The notes: generated by a model not told the origin, from the letters alone. DNA of 64,000 bases from Magnaporthiopsis rhizophila (GCA_003049465.1 PYSS01000011.1:427761-491760), one strand, 5' to 3'; counted from the first letter of the stretch, positions 23,407 to 34,300 are shown. Translations and numbers: made by a program.

Positions 23407-24065
23407 TACGAAAACTCCACTTTTTGGAGGTTTTACTTCGGTAGCTCTAAAGTCGACCGTCAACGGACGGATTCGAATCAGCGAGCTTGGGGTTTTCTTG
23501 GCCCTCACCCGTGGAAGAAGGTTGTGGCATTTTTAACACCACGGTTGTACCCGTTCAACCACCCGGTTTGCTGCTGTGAGCTATTGACAGTTTGACCACT
23601 GTCGGCGCATATATGGGCAAGTGACTGCCCTCTGCCCTTGCCCAGGTCAATTCAGCGTGCGCACTCGGGCAGCCTGAGCGTTGCTGCGTCGGAAGAGCGA
23701 GCGCTGAGGCTTGGCCTACGGTCGCACGTGACCGTGTAGATTCTGTCTCCGTCAATCTGCCCGAGGGTCGCAACACATTTGTTGACAGCTGATTGGTTGG
23801 GCTATTAGTAAGCTGGTGCGGGCCTTTCAGGTCGTGTTGGCGGGTCTCGTTGGTGCTCTGGAATCCAATCGAAGCCCCCGGCCAGCTCTAGCATCTTCTG
23901 AATAGCATCAAAATCTGGAGCAGAATACTCACGAACCGCAAAGACACTTCTCGAAACAATCCATAGCAGATTACTACAATGCAGAAGTTGCATGCAGTTT
24001 CGAGACGCGTCGAATCTGGTGATTTACGCACATCGCCCCATTGAGGTCTACGTAATAGGTGCAAT

Positions 24066-24078
24066 TTCGAGAAGGCTC
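24066..24078 (+). promoter_or_regulatory. Heat-shock element candidate
   Basis: The sequence TTCGAGAAGGCTC fits alternating nTTCn/nGAAn blocks (third block CTC instead of TTC), the binding pattern of Hsf1. It lies 30 nt upstream of a TATA box, which suits a heat-inducible small Hsp gene. Confidence 0.55.
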
Positions 24079-24107
24079 GAGATGCCTTCAGTGCAAGGCG
24101 GCCTGCG

Positions 24108-24115
24108 TATAAATA
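24108..24115 (+). promoter_or_regulatory. TATA box of the Hsp30 gene
   Basis: TATAAATA lies between the heat-shock element and an A/C-rich leader (CAACAACAAGCACAACAG type) that is typical of fungal heat-shock mRNAs. Confidence 0.65.
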
Positions 24116-24201
24116 CGCATGTCGTCTCCCGAGAAGAAATTGAGTCTTTCTCTTCATCGACAACAACAAGCACAACAGCAAAAACAACCTGAACATTCTG
24201 C

Positions 24202-25002
24202 ATGCAATCCTGCAAAGCACAAACGTTCAAACTCCTCACTCCTCGAGCCTCCCACTACCTGCGACCAGCAACCCGCAAGACCAACATCGCACTCTGCAGA
24301 CCCTACAGCGTCAGGTCAAGGAACACCAACAACAACATGTCTCTGTTCGCGAGGAACCTCTACAACAACGACGACGTGAGCTTCGCTCCGTTCTTCCGCT
24401 TCATCGACGCGTTTGACAACCACCAAACCAACAAGCGCGGCGGCCAGTCGTCCATCTTCCGCGCCTCCTTCAACCCCAAGTTCGACGTCGTCGAGACCAA
24501 AGAGGCGTATGAGCTCCACGGCGAGATCCCTGGTGCCGAGCGCAAGGACATCTCCATCGAATTCACTGAGCCCCAGACCATCGTCATCCACGGCCACGTC
24601 GAGCGCCAGCGCACCGAGGGCAACCCGCCCGCGGGCCTTGTCGAGGGCAGCAACAACGACTCGACGCCAGCAGCCATCACCGAGGGCGGCGAGAAGAGAC
24701 CGGCCTCGCCCTCGAGCGAGTCGCACCGCGCCACAGTAACGGATGAGGAGACTGAGGCGGCCAAGGAGCTCGGCGTGACCAAGGCGGCCGACGCTGCTGG
24801 CAACGCCGACCAGAAGCAGCAGCAGGCGCCCAAGCACAAGTACTGGTTCCAGGAGCGCTCGGTCGGCGAATTCCACCGCAGCTTCTCCTTCCCCGTCCCG
24901 GTCGACGAGGAAGCCGTCAAGGCCTCGCTCACCAACGGAGTCCTCCGCGTGACGGTCCCCAAGCAGGACAAGCGCTCCAACCGCCGCATCGACATTGCCT
25001 AA
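24202..25002 (+). CDS. hsp30: Small heat-shock protein, Hsp20/Hsp30 family
   Basis: The frame is open from ATG 24202 (266 aa). The canonical Hsp30 N-terminus MSLFARNLYNNDD begins at ATG 24337 (221 aa), whose CAACAACATGTC context is much stronger, so the shorter protein is probably the main product. The alpha-crystallin domain starts near PKFDVVETKEAYELHGEIPG. It is interrupted by an acidic, low-complexity insert of about 70 residues (ESHRATVTDEETEAAKELGV region) and resumes at HKYWFQERSVGEFHRSF. It ends with the conserved NGVLRVTVPK and RRIDIA tail. Such a split domain is usual in filamentous fungi. The protein is an ATP-independent holdase that binds unfolding proteins. Heat-shock-like promoter signals lie upstream. 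The extra 45 residues are basic and discussed as a finding. Confidence 0.92.
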   Translation: MQSCKAQTFKLLTPRASHYLRPATRKTNIALCRPYSVRSRNTNNNMSLFARNLYNNDDVSFAPFFRFIDAFDNHQTNKRGGQSSIFRASFNPKFDVVETKEAYELHGEIPGAERKDISIEFTEPQTIVIHGHVERQRTEGNPPAGLVEGSNNDSTPAAITEGGEKRPASPSSESHRATVTDEETEAAKELGVTKAADAAGNADQKQQQAPKHKYWFQERSVGEFHRSFSFPVPVDEEAVKASLTNGVLRVTVPKQDKRSNRRIDIA

Positions 25003-26996
25003 GAGCACTCACCTAATATGGAGAGAAAGCATGATATTCCGGGATTCTAGCATTCATTCAGAGGAGAAACTAGCATGCACTGGAGTTTGCAGTTTGGAGC
25101 GTCAGTTTTTCGTTTGAGACTTATACGCTTGTATCATCATCACACAGACCGAACGTAGGCAGATCAAATCAAAGTTTGTAATCGTATTCCAGACTCGCGA
25201 ATAGAATAACATCTTTGTGAATGAATATGGAGAGAAGGAAAAATTTGGTAGTTCCAGGGATGAAGTCTGGGTGTATCCCGCTGCCTGCCGCCCTGCAGCT
25301 GCACGTCGAATCAAATCCCAGGCAAATATCGATTGAATCACTGTGCATGAGGTAGGTCGGCCACCCGAGGGGCCACAGCCACCACGGCCCGCTGGCCAGA
25401 CCGCGGCAGAACGTCAGCAACCCAGCCAACCAAGGCGGCAAGATAAATGAGGCTCCCCCGATCTTGCGACTCGACCGAAATGCTCCTGAGCGCAAGATCT
25501 TGATAGGACCAAAACAACCGGTCTTGATGTTTCGCGACTGTTTTGTCCGACGTTCGGACATCATGCAAACCTGACCTTGGGCGTAAAAATCAATAGTGAC
25601 GACCTCGGTGATGGGGAAATGCATAGAGCAACCTAAGCGCTCAATGTGATGCACATCTCAGCGCCTAGGCCGAGCACCCAGGTCTAATGTGCGATGGCTC
25701 CCAATATCACACTGTTCTCTGCATCGCGACCCACGCAGACCGCGACCTCTTTCAGGCCGCCCGCAATCTCCCAAAACGGGAATGTGCCTTCTGCCTGACC
25801 TGCCACATCCGGCGGTCTCCGTTTGTTTGCCACGACCAACTCGATGCCGGTCAAAAGAGTGACCGTCTATAATTATCTACCTACCAGCCTGGGGAGCGAG
25901 CTAGCTTGAATGCAAATGCATTACTAGTACACTTGAGCAGCACGAGAAGCAAAGGCGGATTTTCATCGAGCTATGTCGACTGCGCCCATTTCGAACTTGC
26001 GATTGCCCGCCAATATTTTCCCCCGTGGGCGCAAAATGGCGAAGCGAGTCGCCGGGGACTTCTCTGGCGCTTGCTTCAATTCCAGATTAAGCGCCGGGCT
26101 GCTGCGTATGGCTGTGGTTGGCCAGAACACACTGGACAGCCCCATCCTGACCTGCCAAAACCGGACGAGCGTTCAGCGACTTTGGAGTGCTCGTGAGGTA
26201 TGGTTGGCAGTCGGCGCCTCCGCTGCAGCCCATTTTCTTGGAGCTTCTAAAATTACGCATGCTCCTGCCGCCGTGATTGGGCAGCGTCTCAATATCTGCC
26301 ACCCCTCCCTGCCGTGCTGGGGAGGTGGCGCGCTGTCTTTGGATGCGGCCGACGCACTACGACGCACGGCAGTTCCACTCTCTGCAGTCTCGCGAAATGC
26401 AAATCCTCGATTCCCGCTCCGGCCGCCAGACATGCATCGCCAGCCGAGTGGCAACAGAGGGCGCCAAACCAGCGCCCCAAGAGCGCTTCTTGTTGGTGCC
26501 GACATGGTTGGTGGGCATTGTGGATGACGGGGCCTTGCATTTTGCCCCCGCACCACCACCACACACCTTGGAACCTAGGTGACTAGAGGGGCGTGTGTGA
26601 CGCTTGATAGCTAGCCGCTCTCTCGCTCTTTCGATCTACGCATCTGCCTTGGTAGACGCCTCCCGACTGCGTAGCCGGACGACGTGCCCACACCCTTTCG
26701 CATCCTTAAAGACTATATCGGTCCCCCTGCCCAGCAGAGCCGACTGCTTATCCCCCCCTCTCTTCCTCTCCATTCTCTTCTCCACGCCACCTGCGCCTTT
26801 ACAAGAATAGACTACTTCGTAGATCGAAGTGTCGTCCCATCGTTCCTTCTCTTGCTTCGCCCCTAATTACATTGTTCTCCCACTCCAACGCTGAGCGTTG
26901 CATTCCGCTGGCCGGTCCTTTTTATTTCTAATTTTCGCTCTAGCATGCCGTCGCTCCGCTAAACAGCCATCTCACTGTTGCACCGCATAGACGAAA
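25003..26996. other. Hsp30 3' flank and long leader/promoter of the next gene; no supported gene
   Basis: This 2 kb contains several overlapping short open frames (for example 25973-26527 on +) without recognisable domains. The last 400 bp are strongly C/T-rich, as in fungal leaders. I see no tRNA or repeat. Confidence 0.5.
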
Positions 26997-29900
26997 ATGG
27001 CCAGCCTTTCGCTGACCTCCAACACATATCAGCCTCCGTCACCTTCGCAGGGTCGAAAGGGCGGACGGCTCCTTAATACTATAATGGAGGAGGATTATGA
27101 GGATTCTCCCACCCCACAGCACCGGCGGAGGCCCGAGCATCACGCTGCCGTCAGCAGCCTGGGCTCAGCAAACATGAAGATCCAAGCCTGGCTGGCGCCT
27201 GTTGAGGATCGTTTCCCCACGCCGCGGGGCTTCAACTTTATGCCGGCCCCCGACCTGCCCTCGTCTCCGTCCTCGGCGTCCGCTGCCGAGAGCTTTTCCG
27301 AGTCGACCTCGTCCAACCCCTCCGATGCCTGGAACAGGCGTCAGAGCGCCATGACCGACGTTACCGAATTTGACGACCTTTACGACGTCTCGGACGAGGA
27401 CGTCCCCCGCCAGGAGGTGTTACGGAACGGAAGTCTTGTACGCCGCAACAGCTCGCGTCGCAAGGCGGGTGCCCGGCCGGCGGTCGACGTGCCGCGCAAG
27501 CCCCTGCCCCGGCTGGTCATTCCCGGCGCGCACGCGGCACCGGCGGCCGAGCCCGAGAGCTGGTCTGCTAGGTCGGACCGGCGCAAAATGAAGAATAAGC
27601 GCACCTCGCCGGTCGTACCGACGCCCACCTCGATTGTTCAGATGTCCCCCGCCGTCATGTCCTACATGAAGGCTCAGCAGTCTCTGGATATTCCGACTGT
27701 TTCTGCGCCGCCCTCACTCGATGGCAGCATGACGTCGGACCAGCTGGCGCAGATGTCCGCTCCTCCCACTCCCATCATTGATGGACAGGACGAGGGCGAC
27801 AGCAACTGGCCTGGCGTCCACCTGCAGCCTGGGGCCCTGGCTACCCTCGCCTCTCTCTCAAGCTCTGGATCTGAGGCCGACGAACTCGAGCGCACCGAGC
27901 AGGTCATTGAGGTGCCTCACCAAGTACCCGAAATGCGCCAGCAGCCATCGCGACTCTTGACCAACCTTGCTCGTTCTTTTGTGCCTCGGTCACCGGCCGT
28001 AGGCCCGCTGGCTGGTCTCACCAGACTGGAAATCCCCTCCCCAGGCGGCTTTTTCTCTGGCCTGTCTCCGCGCAGCAGGACTACCTGGCACTGGCCCGCG
28101 CCGGCGCCCGCCGCTGACGAGCCCGCCCCTCCGACCTCGACAACCGCCGAGCAGTTCTACAAGGCCCCCTGGAACAAAGACACAGCCCCTCCGATGCCCA
28201 CCCCCACGGTCCGCGCCCTTCACATGCCGGCCGGCAACTTCTCCTCGTCTCCTGTCGAGCAGGTCGTCGAGATGCCCGTCAAGCAAACTGAGCAGGACGA
28301 TCTCCCAACCGCCATTGCGGTCCAGCAAACTCCAGTGACCGCTATTCGACTCCCCGATGCTCAGCCCTCGGACGCTCTGGCAACCGTCAACGAGGAGCCA
28401 CCCTCGCCTGTGGACGAGGTCGTTTCAGCTGAAATGGTTGTGAGAAACAAGCAACTGTACGCCGCTAAGCAGCGGGAGCGCGAAGGCTCCCATGCCGACC
28501 GCACAGAGCGTTGGCTCTTGGCTCAAAGGGCATACCTGAAGGGTGTTGATTGCATCCCTGAAGTCGACACCGAGGATGAGGAGGAGCCGGGATTGGAATC
28601 TGCGACGGAAGATGAGGAGGAGCAGGAGGAGGAGAGGCCGATGGTTCCCGCCAAGGATGTGGTGCCAGCCAAGCAGCCCGAGGCCGTGGCTGAGCTCACG
28701 TCCTCTGAAAGTCGCGGTCCCGAGGCGGAGGTCGCGGTTGCACCAACCAAGAAGTCGGTCCGCTTCTCCGAGATCGTGAAGGCTCCGGCGCTGCCCCTGA
28801 AGCTGCCATCCAAGCTTGTGCGACAGGAGTCGGCGTACTACAGGGCCTTTACAGACTACATGGTGCGCGCCCAGCACAGGGATGCGTTTGTGAACCGCCT
28901 GCCGCGCTTCGAGGCTCTCCAAGCGCAGCGCGTTTCTCTACGGGAGGCTCACCGGAATCAGCTCCTCGGAAAGTACCAGCTGTCGGTGGTGCCCCTTTCG
29001 GCCAAGAAGCGGATGAGCACCAACGTGGTCCGCGGCGACGACGTGGTGACGGACGACCCAGAGAAGCTGCGGGCCGACAAGGAGCGCGAGGCTCTGGCGC
29101 AGGCGAGCACTGCCGCGTGGCACGTGGCGGCGATCAAGATGCTCAACGGCGGCCGCCTGATCGGCGCGCCGGTGCACAAACGCCTGGCTCGCATGTCCCG
29201 CATGACGAACTCGCCCGAAGGCCGCACGAGGATCCTGGACCTGGGCGGCCAGACGACGTGCGACTGGGCTTGGCACGCGGCGCTGCAGTACCCCAACACC
29301 AAGGTGTACACGGTCACGACCAAGGCGATCCGGCAGCTGTCCAACTGCAACGTGCGGGGTCCGCCCAACCACCGCCAGGTGGCGGTCCCGAGGCTGACGC
29401 GCCTGCCGTTCGCCGACAACCAGTTCGACCTGATCTCGGCGCGCGAGCTGCACTCGGTGCTCAAGTTCGTGGGCGAGAACGGCGAGGACGAGTGGGAGTC
29501 GTGCCTGCGCGAGTGCATGCGCGTGCTCAAGCCCGGCGGCTTCCTCGAGTTCTCCGTCATGGACTCGGACGTGGTCAACGCGGGCCCGCTGGGCAACGCC
29601 AAGGCGGTCGAGTTCGGGTTCGCGCTCAAGACGCTGGGCTACGACCCGAACCCTTCGCGCATGTTCCTGGGCCGCCTGGCCCGCGCGGGCTTCCAGGACG
29701 CCCGCAGGGCCTGGACGTGCCTGCCCATGGGGCCCAAGCCCACGTCGGCGACGCAGGCGCCCGTCGCTCGCGACTCGTCCGGCGTCCCCATCCCCACCGT
29801 CGAGCTCGAGGCCATGGTGACGGGGTCGGCTGACAACATCGCCGCCGTCACGGGTTTCGCGGCCGGCTGGTCGTGGGAGCGCTGGCTCCTCAGGGCCGAG

Positions 29901-30113
29901 ATGGAGGCCGTTTCGGGCGAGCTCCGCCTCTCGGACACGGTCACGACCGGCGAGGCCATGAGGCAGGCCGGCAAGAGCCTCGAGGGCGTGCACGCCATCG
30001 TCGAGGAGGGCCGCCAGGTCGGATCCTGCTGGCGCGTCCTCCGGGGCTACGCTCGCAAGCCGAGGCCTGATCTTGGCTTTATCAGCATGTGCCTGGGTTC
30101 CCCGGCCGCTTAG
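26997..30113 (+). CDS. Large protein with C-terminal class I methyltransferase-like domain
   Basis: Single exon of 1038 aa, start ATG with AAAATGG context. Residues 1 to about 600 are Ser/Pro/Glu-rich and probably disordered, including an acidic stretch EDEEEPGLESATEDEEEQEE. A conserved-looking helical part follows (YYRAFTDYMVRAQHRDAFVNR). The C-terminal 300 residues look like a Rossmann methyltransferase: strand 1 ILDLGGQTTCDWAWHAA (from about residue 745), strand 2 KVYTVTTKAI, strand 4 LPFADNQFDLISAREL, and post-motif ECMRVLKPGGFLEFSVMD. Motif I has GGQTT where active enzymes usually show GxGxG, so SAM binding is uncertain. Fungal proteins of this shape are known as hypothetical methyltransferases; I do not know a characterised one. 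The third codon position is very GC-rich, which creates long antisense frames. Confidence 0.85.
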   Translation: MASLSLTSNTYQPPSPSQGRKGGRLLNTIMEEDYEDSPTPQHRRRPEHHAAVSSLGSANMKIQAWLAPVEDRFPTPRGFNFMPAPDLPSSPSSASAAESFSESTSSNPSDAWNRRQSAMTDVTEFDDLYDVSDEDVPRQEVLRNGSLVRRNSSRRKAGARPAVDVPRKPLPRLVIPGAHAAPAAEPESWSARSDRRKMKNKRTSPVVPTPTSIVQMSPAVMSYMKAQQSLDIPTVSAPPSLDGSMTSDQLAQMSAPPTPIIDGQDEGDSNWPGVHLQPGALATLASLSSSGSEADELERTEQVIEVPHQVPEMRQQPSRLLTNLARSFVPRSPAVGPLAGLTRLEIPSPGGFFSGLSPRSRTTWHWPAPAPAADEPAPPTSTTAEQFYKAPWNKDTAPPMPTPTVRALHMPAGNFSSSPVEQVVEMPVKQTEQDDLPTAIAVQQTPVTAIRLPDAQPSDALATVNEEPPSPVDEVVSAEMVVRNKQLYAAKQREREGSHADRTERWLLAQRAYLKGVDCIPEVDTEDEEEPGLESATEDEEEQEEERPMVPAKDVVPAKQPEAVAELTSSESRGPEAEVAVAPTKKSVRFSEIVKAPALPLKLPSKLVRQESAYYRAFTDYMVRAQHRDAFVNRLPRFEALQAQRVSLREAHRNQLLGKYQLSVVPLSAKKRMSTNVVRGDDVVTDDPEKLRADKEREALAQASTAAWHVAAIKMLNGGRLIGAPVHKRLARMSRMTNSPEGRTRILDLGGQTTCDWAWHAALQYPNTKVYTVTTKAIRQLSNCNVRGPPNHRQVAVPRLTRLPFADNQFDLISARELHSVLKFVGENGEDEWESCLRECMRVLKPGGFLEFSVMDSDVVNAGPLGNAKAVEFGFALKTLGYDPNPSRMFLGRLARAGFQDARRAWTCLPMGPKPTSATQAPVARDSSGVPIPTVELEAMVTGSADNIAAVTGFAAGWSWERWLLRAEMEAVSGELRLSDTVTTGEAMRQAGKSLEGVHAIVEEGRQVGSCWRVLRGYARKPRPDLGFISMCLGSPAA

Positions 30114-30956
30114 TAGAGATTTGTTTTGGGATGGTTTCTTTTCGCGTCTATTGTTTCCTTGTTCTTGTTGGCCTGGGTGATGCTTTGAAGAAGAATGCTC
30201 CAGCACCCTATCTCGCTGTGTAAATTATGGTCTGCCACTGACCCAGTCTCGGCTCAGCGCCGGATTTCCTTTGGTTTTATTTTCTGGTTCCCTCTCCTGT
30301 CTCTCACACAGTCTCTCACTCTAAATCTTTCCTTTTTTTTTCTTTGCCGAAGATACCCCATCATAATCAACATGTCTTCCTGTTTATGAGTATGAGACAT
30401 GAGTTGGGACTATAATGTGGCTCTGTGGCAGTCTCGTTGCTCCAGATATAATCAGTCGACTTTAGTTCAGATCCATCCATATTCTCCTTTGTTCATTAAT
30501 CGGAGATTTCTCTACATAGCTCAAGGCCAGTGCGCCTTTTGAATGTGCTTCTCAGGAAATATCGGCCGTCGGGCGGGATTTTCCGCGTCTTCGTAAACAG
30601 GATGGAATACGATACGCCTTTTGCAGTCAGAGAGGGACGCGAGATGCGTATAGCGTTTTGATGAAATGAAGTGCGGCATAAAAGCTGGTGAGATATGAGC
30701 TGCAAACCCCCCGCTTGCTGGTTACATTTCAGCTACCAGGCACATGGGTTCGACGTGCTCTGTTGCCGAGAAGAACGTCTTTTTTGAAATACGCCAGCTC
30801 AAACGGGGCAAAAGGCAGTAATGAAAAATATGCAGTCGAAGCAAAAAAAGCTCCGTTTCTAGACCCTGTGGCACATCGGCCCGTATGGTAGTTCGACGCC
30901 CATCCCGGCGGAAAAAAAAATCACATGGCGAGTTGGTTGATTGGTTGGTTGGTGCA

Positions 30957-30980
30957 GGGGAGGGAGGGAGGGAGGGAGGA
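30957..30980 (+). repeat. GGGA tetranucleotide repeat
   Basis: Five G-runs of three or more separated by single A bases, directly after a TTGG-type repeat (30931-30953). The G-runs fit a G-quadruplex pattern on the + strand. Confidence 0.85.
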
Positions 30981-31321
30981 TACAGGAGATAGTCAGAGAC
31001 GAGTAGGGTTGTGCAGTAATGTCCGTCTAGGTGTCACCTACTATCTAGGGATGGAGTCACAGCTGGACATTTGTACAGGCTGAGCTAGGTATGCAGGTCG
31101 CATGCCTGACAAAGAAAGAGGTGGGACAGAAGAAGAGGCGGGCGGGTCAGCCGCCCGGTCAGCTGGCCCCTTGTTTGTGAGTGTGTGTGTAAGACGGACG
31201 ACGCAATTCATTATGTGCCGGGGCGGGGAGGGGACAGACGGAGAGAGCGAGACAAGAGGGAAAAAGAGGGGAGGGGCGCCAAGTGGAAGCATCTGTTTCT
31301 CGGCAGTGTTTTATTTTTTGT

Positions 31322-31326
<5 letters not shown>

Positions 31327-31357
<31 letters not shown>
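31327..31357 (+). repeat. T31 homopolymer
   Basis: An unbroken run of 31 T. Length may be affected by sequencing error. Confidence 0.9.
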
Positions 31358-34300
31358 CTTTTCCCTTGTCGCTCGCTGGGCTGATCCGGGCTGAACTGGA
31401 CTGGGTCATGGTCGCACGCCCAACGGGGACGGCGGCAGAGGAGGGGCCGAGTCCGATCTGAAGTTCGAAGGGCTCGACTTTCCAATTCTTCAGCAAACGG
31501 GGAAGAAGAACTGGAAGCGAGAGAGAAGGAGAGACAGGCCGGCCCGCCGCCGCCACTTCTTTTTCCCAGCTGCCATGCACGCATGCAAGGCAAGGGCAGG
31601 GCAAACCTTGGCTCAGCGAGAAAAATGAACCCCTGCACCCAGTCAGCACCCTTTATCGCTAACAAGCACGGACCACCTGGACGGCAGGGTGGAGTGGGGC
31701 CCTCCCAGCTGCGTGCCCATTTCGCAGGGGGCCCCACCGCCCAGCCGTTGTGCCGTTGTCCTTGTGGCCTCGTGGCGTTGTGCCGAGTCACGCAGCCACT
31801 TCCTTTCACAACAGTTTTTTTTTTATTTTTTTTATACCAGCCATGTCTCTCTCATCGGTCGGGGTTTTTGAACGAAATAGTCCTCCAACTGCCCTGTCCA
31901 CCTAGCATAATTTCGTGTTGGATCTCCACATCGTATTCCACTGAATCGCCACTGTCTCTTTCGGTCTTCTTCGTTTCTCATCTCGATCAATTGCGAATCT
32001 CGCTTCCGTTCAGCCGGAGTTTGTTCTCGAACGAATACACCGACCGTTTCCTGGGTGGTGCCTCGTAGGGCATGCGCCTCCGTACTCCCTCGGAAGGTAC
32101 CCGCCTCGATTATGCTGGGACATGCTTGCTTGTCTCCGTGTGCCATCCATGCCATTGGTGGACATCCACCCCACTGAAATATGTTTCGTTCTTCCTGGTG
32201 TATTATAGGGAGCCTTTGCCGCCCGCATCTCGAGTCGTTTCGCGCGCCACTGCGTCCAGCCGCTTGGGAGCACGAGGATTTATGCATCAAGCCCCATTCT
32301 GTGAATCTCTACGCAGAGCAACACCCACTCCCATGCAGACGCCTGAATCGCATGCTGGCCTACCCTGGCCCTCTTTTGGGGTGGACACATCTTGATCCAA
32401 AGCATATCCGCCGCATTCGATTCGTCATGATGCATGAAGAAGTGCTATAGCTCTGGCGCTGGGCGTCAACTCTGCTGTCGCACAAAGCGTCCAATGCTAC
32501 CTGTGCCTGGTACCCATGCGCATACCCTTTAGCCATTGCCGCCGACGGGAGCCCTTCGTCCACCGACGCGGCCAGCGTAGCTATGAGCGTTTAGCGCCTT
32601 TTCGCGTGGACTGTCGCTTGTGACGCCAGTCATCCCGTTCCATGTTGTACGTCGTCGATGCCTCAGCACGTGGCGGATATCCTCCCAAATCGAGTCGGCA
32701 TGTCGGCGTGGCGCGCGATTATATTGCCCAGAGCAATATTGAAGGCCAGGGAGGGCACCAAGCAAGGTGGGGTGGTGGCGGGCAAGGTGACCGACAATGG
32801 CTAGGCTGTCGTCGACCGACGCCGCCTTTTGTGAGGAAGGAGCCCTGGCAATTAACGCCGTCCTTTTACAGTCTAGCCCTGAGTGGCCCGATGATGGCGT
32901 CCGCCGACAAGAGTCCAAGGATGTGTCTTGGTCAAGTATCCGCTTGCTGGCGTCGGGAATAATACCGGCGCATATATAGGTAGCTGTCCGCCCCTGCACA
33001 AAACCATTACAATCTCCGTATCTACCCACTCAGGGCCGGTAGACCCCCTATCTGTGACATTCGCAAGAGTTTGTGCAACCAGAAAAAAAAATGTAGTGGC
33101 AACAGCTGGCACAACCGTCCGAAGCATCGATGGCGGGATTGGTCATGCTTTTTCAAGGGCACATGGGGCAAAGGGCAAAGCTGTCTGGAGCTGCTGGAGG
33201 AAACATCCCTTCAGCTGGGACTTGGCTCCCCGCTTTGTGAGAAATGACAAAATTCCCACGAGGAACCGTTTTTCGGCACTGGCGACGGGAGCGAGGGTGG
33301 CACGCACGCGAGGAAAAGTGCGCTAGTCCGGCCTCGCCGCCTCATACGATGGGTGGCACTCATGCGATGTCGTCTTTGCGCAAACAGAATGGGCAGATGT
33401 GTGCCTTGGAACAGGGTCGTGCTCACTGTCTGGCAGGTACGTACCATATGCACAAACTAGTACATACATGCGCTGTAGGTAGCTTTGCAGAAGGGCGGGG
33501 GCTGGCCGCTTCCAATCGAGCTCTGATGGAGATGAGCTGCTCGACAGGGGTGCCACTGTCAGCGTTGGGAGGGGAGCTGTCTGTCCCACGCATGCCGGCT
33601 AGGCGAATCAGCTGACGCTATTTCCGAGCTTTCGGCCTTGCTTGCATGTCCCGTCACGGCGAAGGGACGAAGTGGAAGAGAAGAAAAGAACGTGATAGGA
33701 TGGTGTGGTGGATGGTTGGACAGAATGTGCGGGTGGAAGCCCTGGAAGCGAGCTGGGAGGGGGAGAGAGTGCGATGTGGTGTGTGTGGCATGCCATGCGT
33801 GCGTCTTTGCGTCTGCGGCCAGCCTTTGTTTGGCGCGGAGGTTGGGAATGACGGGGTGAAGAGCTGGAGGTTCTTGTTGCTGAGGTCTCGCCCGCTTGGC
33901 CGGTTCCGGGGCGCAGTCTCTGGGGGTCAGCAGCCGCCGGGTCTCCATAAAAGAACTGAGTCCTGGTCAATCGCCAATCACAGCGGTCGGTACATGCGTG
34001 CCATGTGCCCGTGGCTTCGAGAGATGTGCTTTGTGGGCTGACTGACTACATGGGGCGCACCCAGCCAAGTTGGGTCCGATGATACGGTGCAGATGCCTGA
34101 TGGTCCGTGCGCCTGTTCTAATGCCATGCGGTTAGCCGGCCTGAGCATGGTGAAATTGCGAGATGCTGATTTGAATTGCCTCGGGCTGCAGCGCCCGCCC
34201 AATGTCTCGAACCTAGCTGGACTGGCTCAACGAGACCAGCGGGCGACCACAGATGGAATACATTTTGGTGTTGAGTTCATCATCCTCCTGTTAGCAGGCG

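Larger units (their letters stand above)
23098..24201. other. OSBP 3' flank and heat-shock promoter
   Basis: This 1.1 kb has no supported gene. It contains a hairpin-rich AT-richer patch (23377-23430), a candidate heat-shock element at 24066-24078, a weaker TTCnnGAA at 23948-23955 and a TATA box at 24108. Short open frames here lack GC3 bias. Confidence 0.5.

Noticed and set aside
23455..23545. Possible tRNA on the minus strand from a GATTCGAATCC B-box-like sequence
   Set aside because: No matching A box or cloverleaf stems at the right distance.
25973..26527. 184-codon plus-strand frame upstream of the methyltransferase-like gene
   Set aside because: Overlapped by several equally long frames on both strands, no homology recognised, no GC3 preference.
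28938..30206. 422-codon minus-strand frame opposite the methyltransferase-like gene
   Set aside because: It mirrors a GC3-rich coding region, is Arg/Ala/Gly/His-rich with no domain, and the plus-strand protein has clear motifs.
31311..31649. Lys-rich and Phe-rich frames across the T31 tract
   Set aside because: Frames are products of the homopolymer and carry no other protein-like sequence.
31832..32290. 152-codon minus-strand frame in the 6 kb gap
   Set aside because: No domain or codon bias; it is the reverse of a C/T-rich block that looks like a plus-strand leader.
34190..34250. Possible tRNA from GGTTCGAGAC on the minus strand
   Set aside because: The upstream 50 nt give no A box, anticodon stem or acceptor pairing.
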